Position numbers and translations under genes: made by a program
Part shown: positions 44,000-54,196 of the stretch, piece after piece
Numbering within the stretch: the stretch's first letter is position 1
Layout: every line of letters starts with the position of its first letter
Source of the DNA: UBA7446 sp964014735
GTDB taxonomy: Bacteria; Bacteroidota; Bacteroidia; Flavobacteriales; Flavobacteriaceae
NCBI GenBank assembly: GCA_964014735.1
Contig: CAXHBH010000001.1
Coordinates: 1 to 64,000 of the forward strand
DNA: 64,000 bases
Direction of reading: 5' to 3'
The notes under the pieces: generated by a model
Database searches by the model: none
Told to the model about the DNA's origin: nothing
What the model saw: only the letters and a program-made list of their open reading frames with translations

Positions 44000-46900
44000 C
44001 TAGTTTCCTAAAGTTGCTTTAAAACGAATGGCAGCCCTTTTACTTAAAAAGAACGTTACGGGGACAATCACCAATGTAAGAAAGGTTGCAAAGGTGAGTC
44101 CGAATATAACTGTCCACGCAAGGGGCCCCCAAAAAATAACATTCTCCCCACCAAAATAAATTTGCGGATCGCCTGTAGCAAACAAACTAAAGAAGTTAAT
44201 GTTTAGCCCGATAGCGAGTGGAATTAATCCCAAAACGGTTGTAATGGCGGTCAATAATACAGGGCGCAAACGCGCTTTTCCACCTGAAACAATGGCCTCA
44301 AATATGTCTTTTCTTGGAAGCAAATTATCTTCAGTGATATTGAGCGCCTCTCTTCGTCTGTCTAAAAGCAATTGGGTGTAATCAAGCAGTACCACACTAT
44401 TGTTTACCACGATCCCTGCTAGAGAAATGATACCCATCATGGTCATGATAATGACAAAGGTCATATTGAAAAATACCAGCCCAAGCATTACACCAGTGAA
44501 ACTCATAAAAATGGAAAATAAAATAATGAGTGGTTTGCTCACTGAGTTAAACTGGAAAACAAGCAGCAACATGATCAGCAGTATAGCAAATCCAAGTGCA
44601 CTAGACAAAAAGCGCATATTTTCTTCTTGCTTGGCAATTTCACCTGTAAAGGCATAATCGATACCTTTTGGAATATCGAACCCCTGTAATTGGGTTTGGA
44701 CTTGACCTACAATCTCATTGGCGTTGTAGCCAGGTAAAATAGCGGAATAAACAGTTACCACACGGCGCATGTTTTTGTGTTTGATGGCACTAAATCCCGC
44801 AACATTTTTGGTTTCTACCACTGCCGATACGGGAACACTTTTAATTTGTCCACTGGCCATATCACGGAAGGTAATGTTCTGGTTAAATAGCGCAGAAGGA
44901 TTATACCTGTCTGTTTCTTGAAAACGCACATTAATATCATAGTCCTCACCGTCTTTTTTATATACGCCTGCTTTTTCACCAAAAAGCGCACGTCTCAATT
45001 GGAATCCAACCTGACCAGCACTAACGCCAAGACTTCCTGCCTTTCGCCTGTCAACTGTAACCTCCATGCCAGGCTTGTTGCGGTTTACATCTACTTTTAA
45101 CTCTTCTATTCCAGGAATATTTTCCTTAATGATAAAGCTGCGCACATCGTTCGCGACCTTGATTAATTCAATATAATTATCTCCAGATATTTCAATATTG
45201 ACGGGGTAACCAATAGGCGGACCATTAGCGTCTTTTTCTACTGAAATACTCACACCAGAAAACTTGCCTTGCAGTTGTTGTTGGACTTCGCTTCTGAGCA
45301 CTTCACTAGAGAGTCCGCGGCGGAATTTGTATTCGCGCATGGTGGCAGTAATTTTTCCTCTGTGTGGCATTTCTGCTTGTGATCCGCCATCTGTTTGCGG
45401 GTTTCCAGCACCTTCGCCCACTTGTGAAACAAGAGACTCCACCATAAAATTGGTGCCTTCATCCATGTATTTTTCATTATTGACCGTTTCAATTACCACT
45501 TGCTCAATTCCTTTAGTAATGGCATTGGTTTTGTCAATATCTGTTCCTTGTGGATACTCAATATACACGATAATTTGACTCGGCTCATTGTCTGGAAAAA
45601 ACTCCACTTTTGGACTGGCAATACCGACCAAAACAAATGAGGTAATTAACAACGCGATAGTTCCAAAAACAAAGGCATAGGCACGCCAACCACGCATGGC
45701 AAATTCCAGCAGCTTTTCATAGTTGCGCTCCAAATTATTTAGGAAAAATTGTTGAAATTTCTGGGCAAGCCCCTTGATAAAATAACGGTATAACCAAAAC
45801 AGAGCAGCAATCGTAATCATAAAACTTCCAAAGCCTCTTGTGTTGGCCGAAATAAGCATAAAGAACAAACCAACACCTCCTAAGATTATGCTCAAGCGAA
45901 TAAGCCCTTTTCGTGTCATGTTTTTTTCTTCTACATCCATGAATTTGGAAACCAGCATGGAATTGAATAGCAGTGCAACAAATAGAGATGAGCCTAATAC
46001 AATGGATAGCGTAATCGGAAAATAAATCATAAACTGCCCCATGATGCCTGGCCAAAAGCCCAACGGAATAAACGCCGCTACAGTAGTTGCCGTTGAAATG
46101 ATAATGGGGTATGCAATTTCACTTACGCCTGTTTTGGCAGCTTCAATGCGTGACATGCCTTCTTTTTCAATTAGGCGGTATACATTTTCTACTACTACAA
46201 TTCCGTTATCTACCAGCATTCCAAGCCCCATAACCAGGGCAAATAGTACCATGGTATTCATGGTATAACCTAGGGCTTGTAGGATAACAAACGAGATAAA
46301 CATAGACATGGGAATGGCAAAACCAACAAATAAAGCGTTGCGGAATCCCAAGAAAAAAGTGAGTACTGTTACCACCAACAATACCCCAAACAAGATGTTG
46401 TTTACCAAATCGTTGACTTGGTTGAGGGTTAGCGATGACATATCATTTGAAATTGTCACACATAGATCTTCGGGGAAGTCATTTTGTTGGGCTTCCGATA
46501 CGATTTGGCGAACGTTGGTAGCTGCCTGTATTAGGTTTTTGCCACCGCGTTTTTTGACATCAAGCATAACAGTTGATACGCCAAAATCGCGCGCATAACT
46601 GGTCGTTTCTTGACCCCTAAAAGATATGGTAGCAATCTCACCAAGAGAAACGGTTCCTTTTTCGTTGGTAACGACAAAGTCTTCAAGTTCTGAAGGCTTA
46701 CTTACCTCTCCAACAACACGCACACTTCTGCGTTGCCCACCACCACGCATGCTGCCTGCCGAGACCGTCATGTTTTCATTGGCAATACTCTGAACCACAT
46801 CGTTAAAGCTCACCTTAGATGCCATCATTTTTCGGATATCTACAGCGACTTCAATTTCCTTGTCTTGTGCCCCCCTAATATCAACAGCTTTGATTTCGTT

Positions 46901-47446
46901 CAACTGCTCAATGCGTTCCTCTAAAATTTCACCATAGCTTTTGAGTCGGTCTATGGGATAATCTCCCTGTATGCTTACGTTTAGTATGGGAAACTCTTCA
47001 GAGAAATTCAAATTAAAAACAGCAGGTTCTAGCTTGGCATTGTTAAAAGTTGGCCAGTCTTCAGAAGCAACCACTGCATCCACTTCATCTTTTACGCGTT
47101 GCTTAGCAAGGTCAACGTAAATGTCCTCATCAAATTCAATGGAAACAATGGAATAGTCATCCTGCGAGGTAGAGGTGATTTCGGTTATGTTGCTGATGCC
47201 TTTGATGCCTTCTTCAAGCGGATCGGTTACAAAGCGTTCAATGTCTTGGGCTGTATTCCCCGGATAGGGGGTGCTTATAAAAATGGTCGTTTCTGTGATT
47301 TCAGGGAAGTTCTCTCTTGGCATGGTTACATATGCCGTACCTCCTAGAATTAGAAAGATGGCCATTAAAACATATATAATGGTGCTATTTCTTATGGCCC
47401 AAACCGATAGACCAAAAGAGGTGTTAGATTTATTTTCTAGGCTCAT
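44000..47446 (-). CDS. RND efflux pump inner-membrane transporter
   Basis: 1148 residues, about 100 longer than AcrB. Typical RND start (a membrane helix, then TYVTMPRENFPEI and a periplasmic loop), central helices with GMLVDNGIVVVENVYR (proton-relay Asp in helix 4), a second loop, and C-terminal helices with SLAGIVVNNSVVLLDYTQ. The extra length is mainly around residues 500-580. It is more like the broad AcrB/CzcA-type export group; substrate unknown. It overlaps the adaptor gene by 4 bp in a tetR-tolC-adaptor-RND operon. Confidence 0.92.
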   Translation of the reverse strand: MSLENKSNTSFGLSVWAIRNSTIIYVLMAIFLILGGTAYVTMPRENFPEITETTIFISTPYPGNTAQDIERFVTDPLEEGIKGISNITEITSTSQDDYSIVSIEFDEDIYVDLAKQRVKDEVDAVVASEDWPTFNNAKLEPAVFNLNFSEEFPILNVSIQGDYPIDRLKSYGEILEERIEQLNEIKAVDIRGAQDKEIEVAVDIRKMMASKVSFNDVVQSIANENMTVSAGSMRGGGQRRSVRVVGEVSKPSELEDFVVTNEKGTVSLGEIATISFRGQETTSYARDFGVSTVMLDVKKRGGKNLIQAATNVRQIVSEAQQNDFPEDLCVTISNDMSSLTLNQVNDLVNNILFGVLLVVTVLTFFLGFRNALFVGFAIPMSMFISFVILQALGYTMNTMVLFALVMGLGMLVDNGIVVVENVYRLIEKEGMSRIEAAKTGVSEIAYPIIISTATTVAAFIPLGFWPGIMGQFMIYFPITLSIVLGSSLFVALLFNSMLVSKFMDVEEKNMTRKGLIRLSIILGGVGLFFMLISANTRGFGSFMITIAALFWLYRYFIKGLAQKFQQFFLNNLERNYEKLLEFAMRGWRAYAFVFGTIALLITSFVLVGIASPKVEFFPDNEPSQIIVYIEYPQGTDIDKTNAITKGIEQVVIETVNNEKYMDEGTNFMVESLVSQVGEGAGNPQTDGGSQAEMPHRGKITATMREYKFRRGLSSEVLRSEVQQQLQGKFSGVSISVEKDANGPPIGYPVNIEISGDNYIELIKVANDVRSFIIKENIPGIEELKVDVNRNKPGMEVTVDRRKAGSLGVSAGQVGFQLRRALFGEKAGVYKKDGEDYDINVRFQETDRYNPSALFNQNITFRDMASGQIKSVPVSAVVETKNVAGFSAIKHKNMRRVVTVYSAILPGYNANEIVGQVQTQLQGFDIPKGIDYAFTGEIAKQEENMRFLSSALGFAILLIMLLLVFQFNSVSKPLIILFSIFMSFTGVMLGLVFFNMTFVIIMTMMGIISLAGIVVNNSVVLLDYTQLLLDRRREALNITEDNLLPRKDIFEAIVSGGKARLRPVLLTAITTVLGLIPLAIGLNINFFSLFATGDPQIYFGGENVIFWGPLAWTVIFGLTFATFLTLVIVPVTFFLSKRAAIRFKATLGN

Positions 47447-48597
47447 AAGGCATTGGTAATTCGAACGTTTTCATTATCCTTAACCAAACGCGCACCTTCA
47501 TCAATTACACGGTCTTCTGGCTTTAATCCACTTATAACCTCAACAACATCGCCTTCAAAAAGCCCCGTTTCAATAAATCTTTTTTCAGCCTTATTACTTT
47601 CGGTTACCACATAGACATACTGTGTTCCTTCAAAGTTTTCAGAAATAACCTCCAGCGGAATGACTAGAGCATCTGATTTTTGATAGTCTACTAGCTTAAC
47701 AACCGTTATGGTGTTGGGCGCAAGTGTTAGGTTTTTGTCTGCATCAAGCGTGACCTTAAATGTCCTGTTACCAGGATTTATGTTTGTTCCTTTGTGTGTC
47801 ACATGGCTTTGGTAGCTGTGTTTAAAAGATGGAATTTTAACGTTTGCTGTTGTGCCTTTTTCAATGGCTGTAAAATAACGTTCAGGCACATCAACATCAA
47901 CATACATGCTTTGTAGGTTAATCAACCTAAGTAATGGATTGATACCAGGACTTACCAATTGCCCCACCTCAGCGACAATGTCATCTATTCGTCCTGAGAA
48001 AGGCGCGTAAAGACTTGCTTTGTCAAGCTGTTTTTTTAGCTGCTCATAGCTGTTTTCTTGGCTTTCAAAAGCAGCCTTAGCTTGTAGGTATTCAATTTCA
48101 GAACCTATGTTTTGATCCCATAAGCGTTTTTGTCGTAAGTAAATCGTTTTGGCAAGATCGAGTTGTGTTTTTAGTAATGCAACATTTTGTGAAAGACCAC
48201 CATCGTCTATACTAAGCAATAAATCTCCTTTTTTAACCGCCTGACCTTCTTTGACATGTATGGCTTTTACCTTGCCTAAAAACTCAGCACTGAGCATTAA
48301 GTTTTGGTCTGTTTTAACCATTCCCTGCAACACAACGGTATGCTGAAAGAATTCCTTTTTAAGAGACAATACTGTTACCAACGACTGTTTTTTATTTTCA
48401 TCAAAAGCATCAATGGCTTCAATAACCGAATTCAACTCTTTTTTTATGGCGTTGTTTTGCTTAACAAGTTCTGCTTGTTTTGCTCGTAAACCTACCACGT
48501 CTTTTTGTGCAATTAGTGTTTGGGTATTTGGGTTTTCTGAAGAACCACAGCCGAGTAGTAGGCCGGCAAGTAAGGTTATAAATGTTCTTTGTGTCAT
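47443..48597 (-). CDS. RND efflux periplasmic adaptor lipoprotein
   Basis: 384 residues. Lipobox LLGCGSS (Cys17) gives an inner-membrane-anchored lipoprotein. Coiled-coil hairpin flanked by lipoyl halves (GKVKAIHVKEGQAVKKGDLLLSIDD; YAPFSGRIDDIVAEVGQLVSP), then beta-barrel and membrane-proximal domains. It bridges the RND pump and TolC. 4-bp overlaps with both neighbours. Confidence 0.92.
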   Translation of the reverse strand: MTQRTFITLLAGLLLGCGSSENPNTQTLIAQKDVVGLRAKQAELVKQNNAIKKELNSVIEAIDAFDENKKQSLVTVLSLKKEFFQHTVVLQGMVKTDQNLMLSAEFLGKVKAIHVKEGQAVKKGDLLLSIDDGGLSQNVALLKTQLDLAKTIYLRQKRLWDQNIGSEIEYLQAKAAFESQENSYEQLKKQLDKASLYAPFSGRIDDIVAEVGQLVSPGINPLLRLINLQSMYVDVDVPERYFTAIEKGTTANVKIPSFKHSYQSHVTHKGTNINPGNRTFKVTLDADKNLTLAPNTITVVKLVDYQKSDALVIPLEVISENFEGTQYVYVVTESNKAEKRFIETGLFEGDVVEVISGLKPEDRVIDEGARLVKDNENVRITNAL

Positions 48598-49922
48598 TTT
48601 GTTTGCGTTATAGGGTTTACTAATAGGTATAATTTTGTTTTCGAAACAACCAGTTGTTGCATTGCGTTGAGGTAGTTGTTTTGCGCTTCGTATAGCTGCG
48701 TTTGTATTTGCCTAAGCGTAAATCCAGAGATCAAGCCTTCTTTAAATTTAATTTCATTTTTGCGCGCAATGTCTTCTGCCAGCCTTAAGCTCTTGGCTGT
48801 GGTTTGCACATTTTCCAATTGGAATTGTACGGTATTTCTCATGCGACTTTCTTCAAGCAAGATTTCTTGAGCAATATTTTGCGCTTGATTTTTAGATTGA
48901 TCTAAAGCTAATTTTGCTTGTTGCCGCTTGGCTTTAGATTGAAAGCTGCTAAATACGGGTACATTGAGGTTAACCCCCATAATTGCACGACCATACCACT
49001 CTTGGTTGGGTTCTGCGAAATTGAAATCTTCGCCAAAACCGTCATAGCCACCGCTCAAAAACGCTTTTATGGTGGGCAATGCCTTAAAGCGTTCTAGTTT
49101 GAGCAAGAGTTCTTTGGAGCGTATATCATTTTGTGCCATTTGATAGTCAATGTTTTCTGTAAGCGACAAGGGACTATCGGCTGTGCTTTGCATTTCAAGT
49201 ACCAGCCCTTCAAGCGAATTGCTCAACTTTATTGGTTCATCTAGGTCCATGCCCACTACATAGCGCAATACATTTTTGGCTAGGGTATGCATTTGTTTGG
49301 CATAATTAAGGGAGCTTTCTAAAGCAGCGACCGTCAGTTGTAATTGCTGTACATTTTCTTCTTCGATAAAGCCATTCTCAAAAACTTGTTGGGCCTCTTT
49401 TAGGTTGTTTTCTGCTAGGGTTAGGTTTTGATTTATAAACACAAGTTGTGCTTTTGCCAAGAGTGTATTTACATAAGCTTCAACCGCGGCTTGTTCAACG
49501 GCTTGCTCGGTTTTGACATAGGCTTGTTGTGAAATCCGGAGGTATATTTCTGAAGCTTGCAGCCCCACCAAATAGGTACCGTCAAAAATCATTTGATTTA
49601 ATATTAGCCCAGCCGAAATACTTTGAGAGGTGCCAAAAGTAACAGCGCTATATTCTCCTGCCACACCACCAAAATATTGACCTGGAACAAGAGATACGGG
49701 TTGCTCAAAAGCATTGTTGTAAGCCGCGGAAAGTGATATTTGCGGAAGACCAGTCGCAATAGTTTCTAAACGTTTTTGCTTTGCAATTTTAATATCTGAA
49801 TTGGCATTCTGCATGCTTCTGTTGTTTTTCTTTGCCAACTGTATGGCGCTGTTCAAATCCAATTCTTGAGCATTAGTAGTAAAAACAAAAAATAGTGCGA
49901 TTAGGAGTAATATTTTATTCAT
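48594..49922 (-). CDS. TolC-family outer-membrane efflux protein
   Basis: 442 residues. Signal peptide to about residue 18 (TTNAQ), then two OEP repeats of long helices with the usual LDLNSAIQLAKKNNRSMQ start and the mid-protein IDYQMAQNDIRSKELLLKLE. Outer-membrane channel of the tripartite pump. It overlaps the TetR gene by 8 bp (ATGAATAA). Confidence 0.92.
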   Translation of the reverse strand: MNKILLLIALFFVFTTNAQELDLNSAIQLAKKNNRSMQNANSDIKIAKQKRLETIATGLPQISLSAAYNNAFEQPVSLVPGQYFGGVAGEYSAVTFGTSQSISAGLILNQMIFDGTYLVGLQASEIYLRISQQAYVKTEQAVEQAAVEAYVNTLLAKAQLVFINQNLTLAENNLKEAQQVFENGFIEEENVQQLQLTVAALESSLNYAKQMHTLAKNVLRYVVGMDLDEPIKLSNSLEGLVLEMQSTADSPLSLTENIDYQMAQNDIRSKELLLKLERFKALPTIKAFLSGGYDGFGEDFNFAEPNQEWYGRAIMGVNLNVPVFSSFQSKAKRQQAKLALDQSKNQAQNIAQEILLEESRMRNTVQFQLENVQTTAKSLRLAEDIARKNEIKFKEGLISGFTLRQIQTQLYEAQNNYLNAMQQLVVSKTKLYLLVNPITQTK

Positions 49923-50517
49923 GGGGTGTTAGTTCAAGGGTGTTAAAAATGGCAATTCCCGATTCAGTGCAAATCGCACGTAGATGGTATTCTAGGTAAT
50001 CGAACATTAGTTGGCTGTGTTGAAATAATTCTGCTGGGAATAGGCGTTGATCTTTGATGCCCATCATACCCTTAAAGTATAAGCGCGCAATAAAAGGAAC
50101 GTTCAAGTTATCACGGAACAACCCCATGTTCACGCCTTCGTTTAGGCTTTTAGTGACACAACCTATCATAAAGTCGAGTTGCTTATCGCTGAGTTCATGA
50201 AAAATTTCAGGGTAGTATTTTTTTAACTGGTATTGGGGCGAAATTTTTTCATTTTTGATATGCCTCATCATAAACATTTTGATGTCGTGCAGTTCAATAA
50301 TGGGATTTTTGGATTTCTCGCAAATGCAGTTTATTTCTTTAGTAACGAAATTGAAAAAGTCAAACACGCAGGCCCTAACCAATGCTTGTTTGTTGGAATA
50401 ATGCGTGTAGAGTGTTTTTTTCGATATCCCAAGTCTTTGGGAAATATCGTCCATTGTTACGCTTTTAAAACCAAGCGTAAGGAACATTTCAGTGCATGGG
50501 GTAAGTATATTTTTCAT
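49915..50517 (-). CDS. TetR-family regulator
   Basis: 200 residues from ATG 50517; an ATG at 50541 would add eight unconserved residues. N-terminal helix-turn-helix GFKSVTMDDISQRLGISKKTLYTHYSNK, helical ligand domain behind it. As first gene of the efflux operon it probably represses its own promoter until an inducer binds; operator not identified. Confidence 0.9.
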   Translation of the reverse strand: MKNILTPCTEMFLTLGFKSVTMDDISQRLGISKKTLYTHYSNKQALVRACVFDFFNFVTKEINCICEKSKNPIIELHDIKMFMMRHIKNEKISPQYQLKKYYPEIFHELSDKQLDFMIGCVTKSLNEGVNMGLFRDNLNVPFIARLYFKGMMGIKDQRLFPAELFQHSQLMFDYLEYHLRAICTESGIAIFNTLELTPHE

Positions 50518-50626
50518 AACAAATAGCACATAAAAATACACAGGAAACTTTAAAAACCAAAAAAGTTTTTAACGTTTTTATACTCTTAATGGGATCATTA
50601 CAATTCCATAACGTATTTTTACGTAC

Positions 50627-51601
50627 ATGGAATTTTTAACTACATACGAACAGCTTCTATCCGCGTCGCTTATTTCATCAAATAAAATCAAAGTGCCTAA
50701 AGGCCTGTATGCGCCCATAGATTATTTGTTGTCGCTAGGCGGCAAACGCCTACGCCCAGTTTTGGTTTTGATGGCTTGCGAGGCCTTTGGGGAAGATGCA
50801 AAAGAGGGACTTTCTGCAGCTAAGGCAATTGAAATTTTTCACAATTTTACACTAATGCACGACGATATCATGGACAATGCAGCCGTGCGTAGAGGTCAGC
50901 AAACTGTTCACCAAAAATGGGATATAAATACGGCAATATTATCTGGTGATGCCATGTTGATACAAGCTTATGAATGTTTAAATGTGTACCCGTCGGATCA
51001 ATTTAAACTCCTCACTCAACTTTTGAGTAAAACCGCATTAGAGGTCTGTGAGGGCCAACAACTTGATGTGGATTTTGAAACGAGTAGTGATGTAAGCATT
51101 GCCCAATATTTAGAAATGATTCGTCTAAAAACGGCTGTATTGGTGGGTTGCGCTATGGAAATGGGGGCACTAATTGGTGGTGCGGATCTAGCAAGTGCCA
51201 AGCTCCTGTATCGATTTGGGGAGCAATTGGGTATTGCCTTTCAGTTACAAGACGACTATTTAGACACTTTTGGTGATCCATCTACTTTTGGCAAACGCAT
51301 CGGAGGAGACATTGCAGAAAACAAAAAAACCATACTGGTACATCTTACCTATGCAAACGGAACAGTTTCACAGCAGCAAGAATTGACAAATTGGTTTTCA
51401 GAAAAACATAAAGACGATAGCACAAAAATAATGGCTGTTACCGAGTTGTTTAAAGCAGCCAAGGCAGACTCAGCTGCACTAGCTGAGGTGGCACGTTATA
51501 CCAAAAATGCTTTTGATGTTTTGGACGGAATACCCTTAAATGCCATGCATCAGCAGCGATTTAAAGATTTTGGAAATTGGTTAATGAAACGCACGCAATA
51601 G
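50627..51601 (+). CDS. Polyprenyl (trans-isoprenyl) diphosphate synthase
   Basis: 324 residues. First Asp-rich motif DDIMD at 79-83 with LMH before it, second QDDYLD near 216, and the GGKRLRP stretch at 38-44. It condenses isopentenyl diphosphate into a longer chain for quinone side chains or carotenoid precursors; chain length is not predictable here. A one-mismatch -7 box (TATTTTTA, 50614-50621) sits 5 nt before the ATG. Its 3' end overlaps the opposing lycopene cyclase by 21 bp. Confidence 0.9.
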   Translation: MEFLTTYEQLLSASLISSNKIKVPKGLYAPIDYLLSLGGKRLRPVLVLMACEAFGEDAKEGLSAAKAIEIFHNFTLMHDDIMDNAAVRRGQQTVHQKWDINTAILSGDAMLIQAYECLNVYPSDQFKLLTQLLSKTALEVCEGQQLDVDFETSSDVSIAQYLEMIRLKTAVLVGCAMEMGALIGGADLASAKLLYRFGEQLGIAFQLQDDYLDTFGDPSTFGKRIGGDIAENKKTILVHLTYANGTVSQQQELTNWFSEKHKDDSTKIMAVTELFKAAKADSAALAEVARYTKNAFDVLDGIPLNAMHQQRFKDFGNWLMKRTQ

Positions 51602-52744
51602 TCGCTGAAATACTTGTCCAATAAACAAACCTAGCGGAAAACTTCGCATGATCTGCAACTCTTCTTTTGGAGAGGATTTTTCTTCTAAAAATCTAAAGAT
51701 CGTAGCAGGCTTATTGTATCGAAACATACGTGAAAATAAAAAGCTACCCTTGTGGTTGTGTCTTGACAGCACATCTAAAAAGAGCAAATCATACCACCAA
51801 AATCTATTGCGTTTTTCAAACTGTCGCATGTCTGTATTTGACTTAAGGAAATTAACCAAAGCTGTAGCCTTTTGTTCTATAAAAGCAAAGGTAAAACCCG
51901 TACTTGGTTTGGTCCATCCACCGGCCGAACCGATGTGAAGTACGCATTTGCTATTGTGTTTGGCAAATGGGTAACAAGTCATGGGTATGCTTCCAGCTTC
52001 TCGTTCTTCAATGTTATAATCACGAATGTTTTTTTCGCTTAGGTAAGCACGTAGTTCCCGTTCATAAGCGGCGGGTTTTAATTTTTCTTTTGAGAAAAGG
52101 GTGTATTCGATTAGGGCTTCTTTTTCGCTTGAGGGCAATACATATATAAATCTCGTGCTACCTTTTTGTGCTACTGTAAAGTCCATAAAAGTTGCTGTGT
52201 TAACATCAAAAAGGGGCTTTTTGGTTTTGATAAACCAACCCATAAAATGTTGCTGAAGTACGGGGTAGCGTTTTTGCTCTAGTACAACCTGCCAATCAAA
52301 AATACTATTAAAGAAAAGCTTGGTGTTATAGGTTTTTTTATTGCTCACTATCCTAACTCCTGACGCATGTGCTTCAAAAGAATTGACCACTTCAAACTTC
52401 AGAGTAATGTTGTTGTTTTGCTCAATAAGTGATCGCATTGAAGTATAATAGGAGCTGCTGCGCATCATTTTATAAGAGAGCGGGCTTATCTTTTCATTTA
52501 AAGTTAGACTTGAAGACTTAAAGCAAATACGATCCCATTCTTTGACAATGTGTGCTGCCCAGTGTGTATTGGTTTTGGTTTCCCAAAAACACCAAGTACG
52601 GTCGTTTTGTTTATTGGGATCTTCTTCCAAAATAAGCATCTGTTTGTCATTAAACTCTCCTGATTGTATGAGTTTTTGAATAATCTGAAGCGTAGCAGCA
52701 CCAGCACCAGCAAATATATAATCGTAAACCTGTTCTTTTTCCAC
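51581..52744 (-). CDS. Lycopene cyclase
   Basis: 387 residues from GTG 52744. The frame stays open to an ATG at 52801, but the added residues are not conserved and an exact -7 box lies inside that stretch. N-terminal dinucleotide site YDYIFAGAGAATLQII, mid-protein WQVVLEQKRY, and the cyclase block GSAGGWTKPSTGFTFAFIEQK. The family (CrtY/CrtL type) converts lycopene to beta-carotene, the route to zeaxanthin or, through cleavage, retinal. No other carotenoid genes lie in the window. Confidence 0.88.
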   Translation of the reverse strand: MEKEQVYDYIFAGAGAATLQIIQKLIQSGEFNDKQMLILEEDPNKQNDRTWCFWETKTNTHWAAHIVKEWDRICFKSSSLTLNEKISPLSYKMMRSSSYYTSMRSLIEQNNNITLKFEVVNSFEAHASGVRIVSNKKTYNTKLFFNSIFDWQVVLEQKRYPVLQQHFMGWFIKTKKPLFDVNTATFMDFTVAQKGSTRFIYVLPSSEKEALIEYTLFSKEKLKPAAYERELRAYLSEKNIRDYNIEEREAGSIPMTCYPFAKHNSKCVLHIGSAGGWTKPSTGFTFAFIEQKATALVNFLKSNTDMRQFEKRNRFWWYDLLFLDVLSRHNHKGSFLFSRMFRYNKPATIFRFLEEKSSPKEELQIMRSFPLGLFIGQVFQRLLRAFH

Positions 52745-52749
52745 CTTGC

Positions 52750-52757
52750 CAAACGTA
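52750..52757 (-). promoter_or_regulatory. -7 box of lycopene cyclase, leaderless geometry
   Basis: Minus-strand TACGTTTG, 5 nt before GTG 52744; decides the start. Confidence 0.5.
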
Positions 52758-52802
52758 CAAAATATGCCGATTAAGCACAATAGTATAAACATTTCAATCA
52801 AT

Positions 52803-52810
52803 TATATTTG
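52803..52810 (+). promoter_or_regulatory. -7 box of ZIP gene, leaderless geometry
   Basis: TATATTTG, 4 nt before ATG 52815. Confidence 0.55.
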
Positions 52811-52814
52811 CAGC

Positions 52815-53636
52815 ATGTTTGAATCAATTATTAATTTCTTTGAAAATACCTCACCAATATTGGGTGCACTCTACGCTACACTTTTCACTTGGGGTCTTAC
52901 CGCATTAGGCGCATCATTTGTTTTTTTCTTTAAACGAATGAACCGCGCTGTTCTTGATGGCATGCTAGGATTCACAGGGGGAGTTATGGTAGCAGCTAGT
53001 TTTTGGAGCTTATTGGCTCCTGGCATTGAAATGAGCCCTGGCGATGGTTTTGTAAAGGTCATACCTGCTGCTGTTGGATTTACACTTGGAGCCTTATTTA
53101 TTTTTGGATTGGACAAAGTCTTGCCACACTTACACATTAACTTTAAAGAGTCAGAGGGGATCAAAACCCCTTGGCACCGCACCACCCTTATGGTTTTGGC
53201 TATCACGCTTCACAATATACCGGAAGGTTTAGCCGTGGGGGTATTGTTTGGCGGAGTTGCAGCTGGACTACCAGAGGCATCTATTGCTGGTGCTGTGGTT
53301 TTGGCCATTGGTATTGGTATACAAAACTTTCCAGAAGGAATTGCTGTTTCAATGCCCATGCGTCGCTTGGGTCTAAGCAGACGCAAAAGTTTTTTTTATG
53401 GACAGGCTTCTGCTATTGTTGAGCCTATTGCTGCTGTAATAGGAGCTTTAGCAGTTACTTTTTTCACCCCTATTTTACCTTACGCACTTGCTTTTGCAGC
53501 CGGCGCCATGATTTTTGTTGTCGTCGAGGAGGTGATTCCAGAAACCCAACAGGACAAATACACAGATATTGCAACATTAGGGTTTATTGGAGGGTTTGTA
53601 GTTATGATGATATTGGATGTTGCCCTAGGAGGTTAA
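52815..53636 (+). CDS. ZIP-family divalent metal transporter (GufA-like)
   Basis: 273 residues from ATG 52815; upstream in-frame ATGs lie beyond the promoter box. About eight helices. Metal-site motifs LHNIPEGLAVG in helix 4 and QNFPEGIAVSMPMRRLG in helix 5 place it in the GufA/ZupT-like branch, with VVEEVIPE in a later helix. It should import Zn2+ or Fe2+. It is convergent with the Tp34-like gene, stops 2 bp apart. Confidence 0.9.
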   Translation: MFESIINFFENTSPILGALYATLFTWGLTALGASFVFFFKRMNRAVLDGMLGFTGGVMVAASFWSLLAPGIEMSPGDGFVKVIPAAVGFTLGALFIFGLDKVLPHLHINFKESEGIKTPWHRTTLMVLAITLHNIPEGLAVGVLFGGVAAGLPEASIAGAVVLAIGIGIQNFPEGIAVSMPMRRLGLSRRKSFFYGQASAIVEPIAAVIGALAVTFFTPILPYALAFAAGAMIFVVVEEVIPETQQDKYTDIATLGFIGGFVVMMILDVALGG

Positions 53637-53638
53637 CA

Positions 53639-54196
53639 TTATTTTCTATTGGCATTCGCAATTTCATTGAAACTGACACTTTTATAATTAAAAACCACTT
53701 CTTTAATTAGATAGGCCCCATAGGTTTGTACCCAGTCTTTGTGAAATGACAAATCAATGAATGTAGGAGGCATTATTTTAAATGCTACATTATATAAATC
53801 TGCATTATCACCAGGTAGCGAAATGTTTCTGGCATAATGAAAGTTGTCAATTAAATTTATATGAGGCACCAAATCAACGAAACTTGTTAGTCCAGTTGTG
53901 GTATTAGTTACTTTTGCTGAAATATGCAGGTATGGGACAAAACCTCCAGCAGGGGTACCGGTTGGAATATTTGTAACATCCCAATTTACTCTAGCTTCTA
54001 AATGTACATTTGTGTCCGCTACACCAAGGTGTCTATTAGTTGGCTCAATGCGGTCTTTTACAGCACCTTCAAAAATCATTACAATACCCTGCTCAAGTCT
54101 TTCCTCTCCTATTATAAGTTCTTGAGAATTAATATAACTTGTAACCAAGAAACATGCTATAATTGCACATTTGACAAGCCTTTTTTTATTTTTCAT
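53639..54196 (-). CDS. Tp34/P19-type periplasmic metal-binding protein
   Basis: 185 residues with a signal peptide (to about residue 24, YINSQ). The layout matches the Fe2+ transport protein family of Tp34/P19: HLE at 65-67, the PYLHISAKVTN strand, DLVPHINLIDNFHYARN (His112, His120), NVAFKIMPP and a late SFHKD (His152). P19 binds Cu/Fe through His, Glu, Met and His; here a His appears where P19 has Met. The usual FTR1-type permease is absent; instead sco1 is upstream with an 11-bp overlap. Assignment is by motif, not alignment. Confidence 0.72.
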   Translation of the reverse strand: MKNKKRLVKCAIIACFLVTSYINSQELIIGEERLEQGIVMIFEGAVKDRIEPTNRHLGVADTNVHLEARVNWDVTNIPTGTPAGGFVPYLHISAKVTNTTTGLTSFVDLVPHINLIDNFHYARNISLPGDNADLYNVAFKIMPPTFIDLSFHKDWVQTYGAYLIKEVVFNYKSVSFNEIANANRK

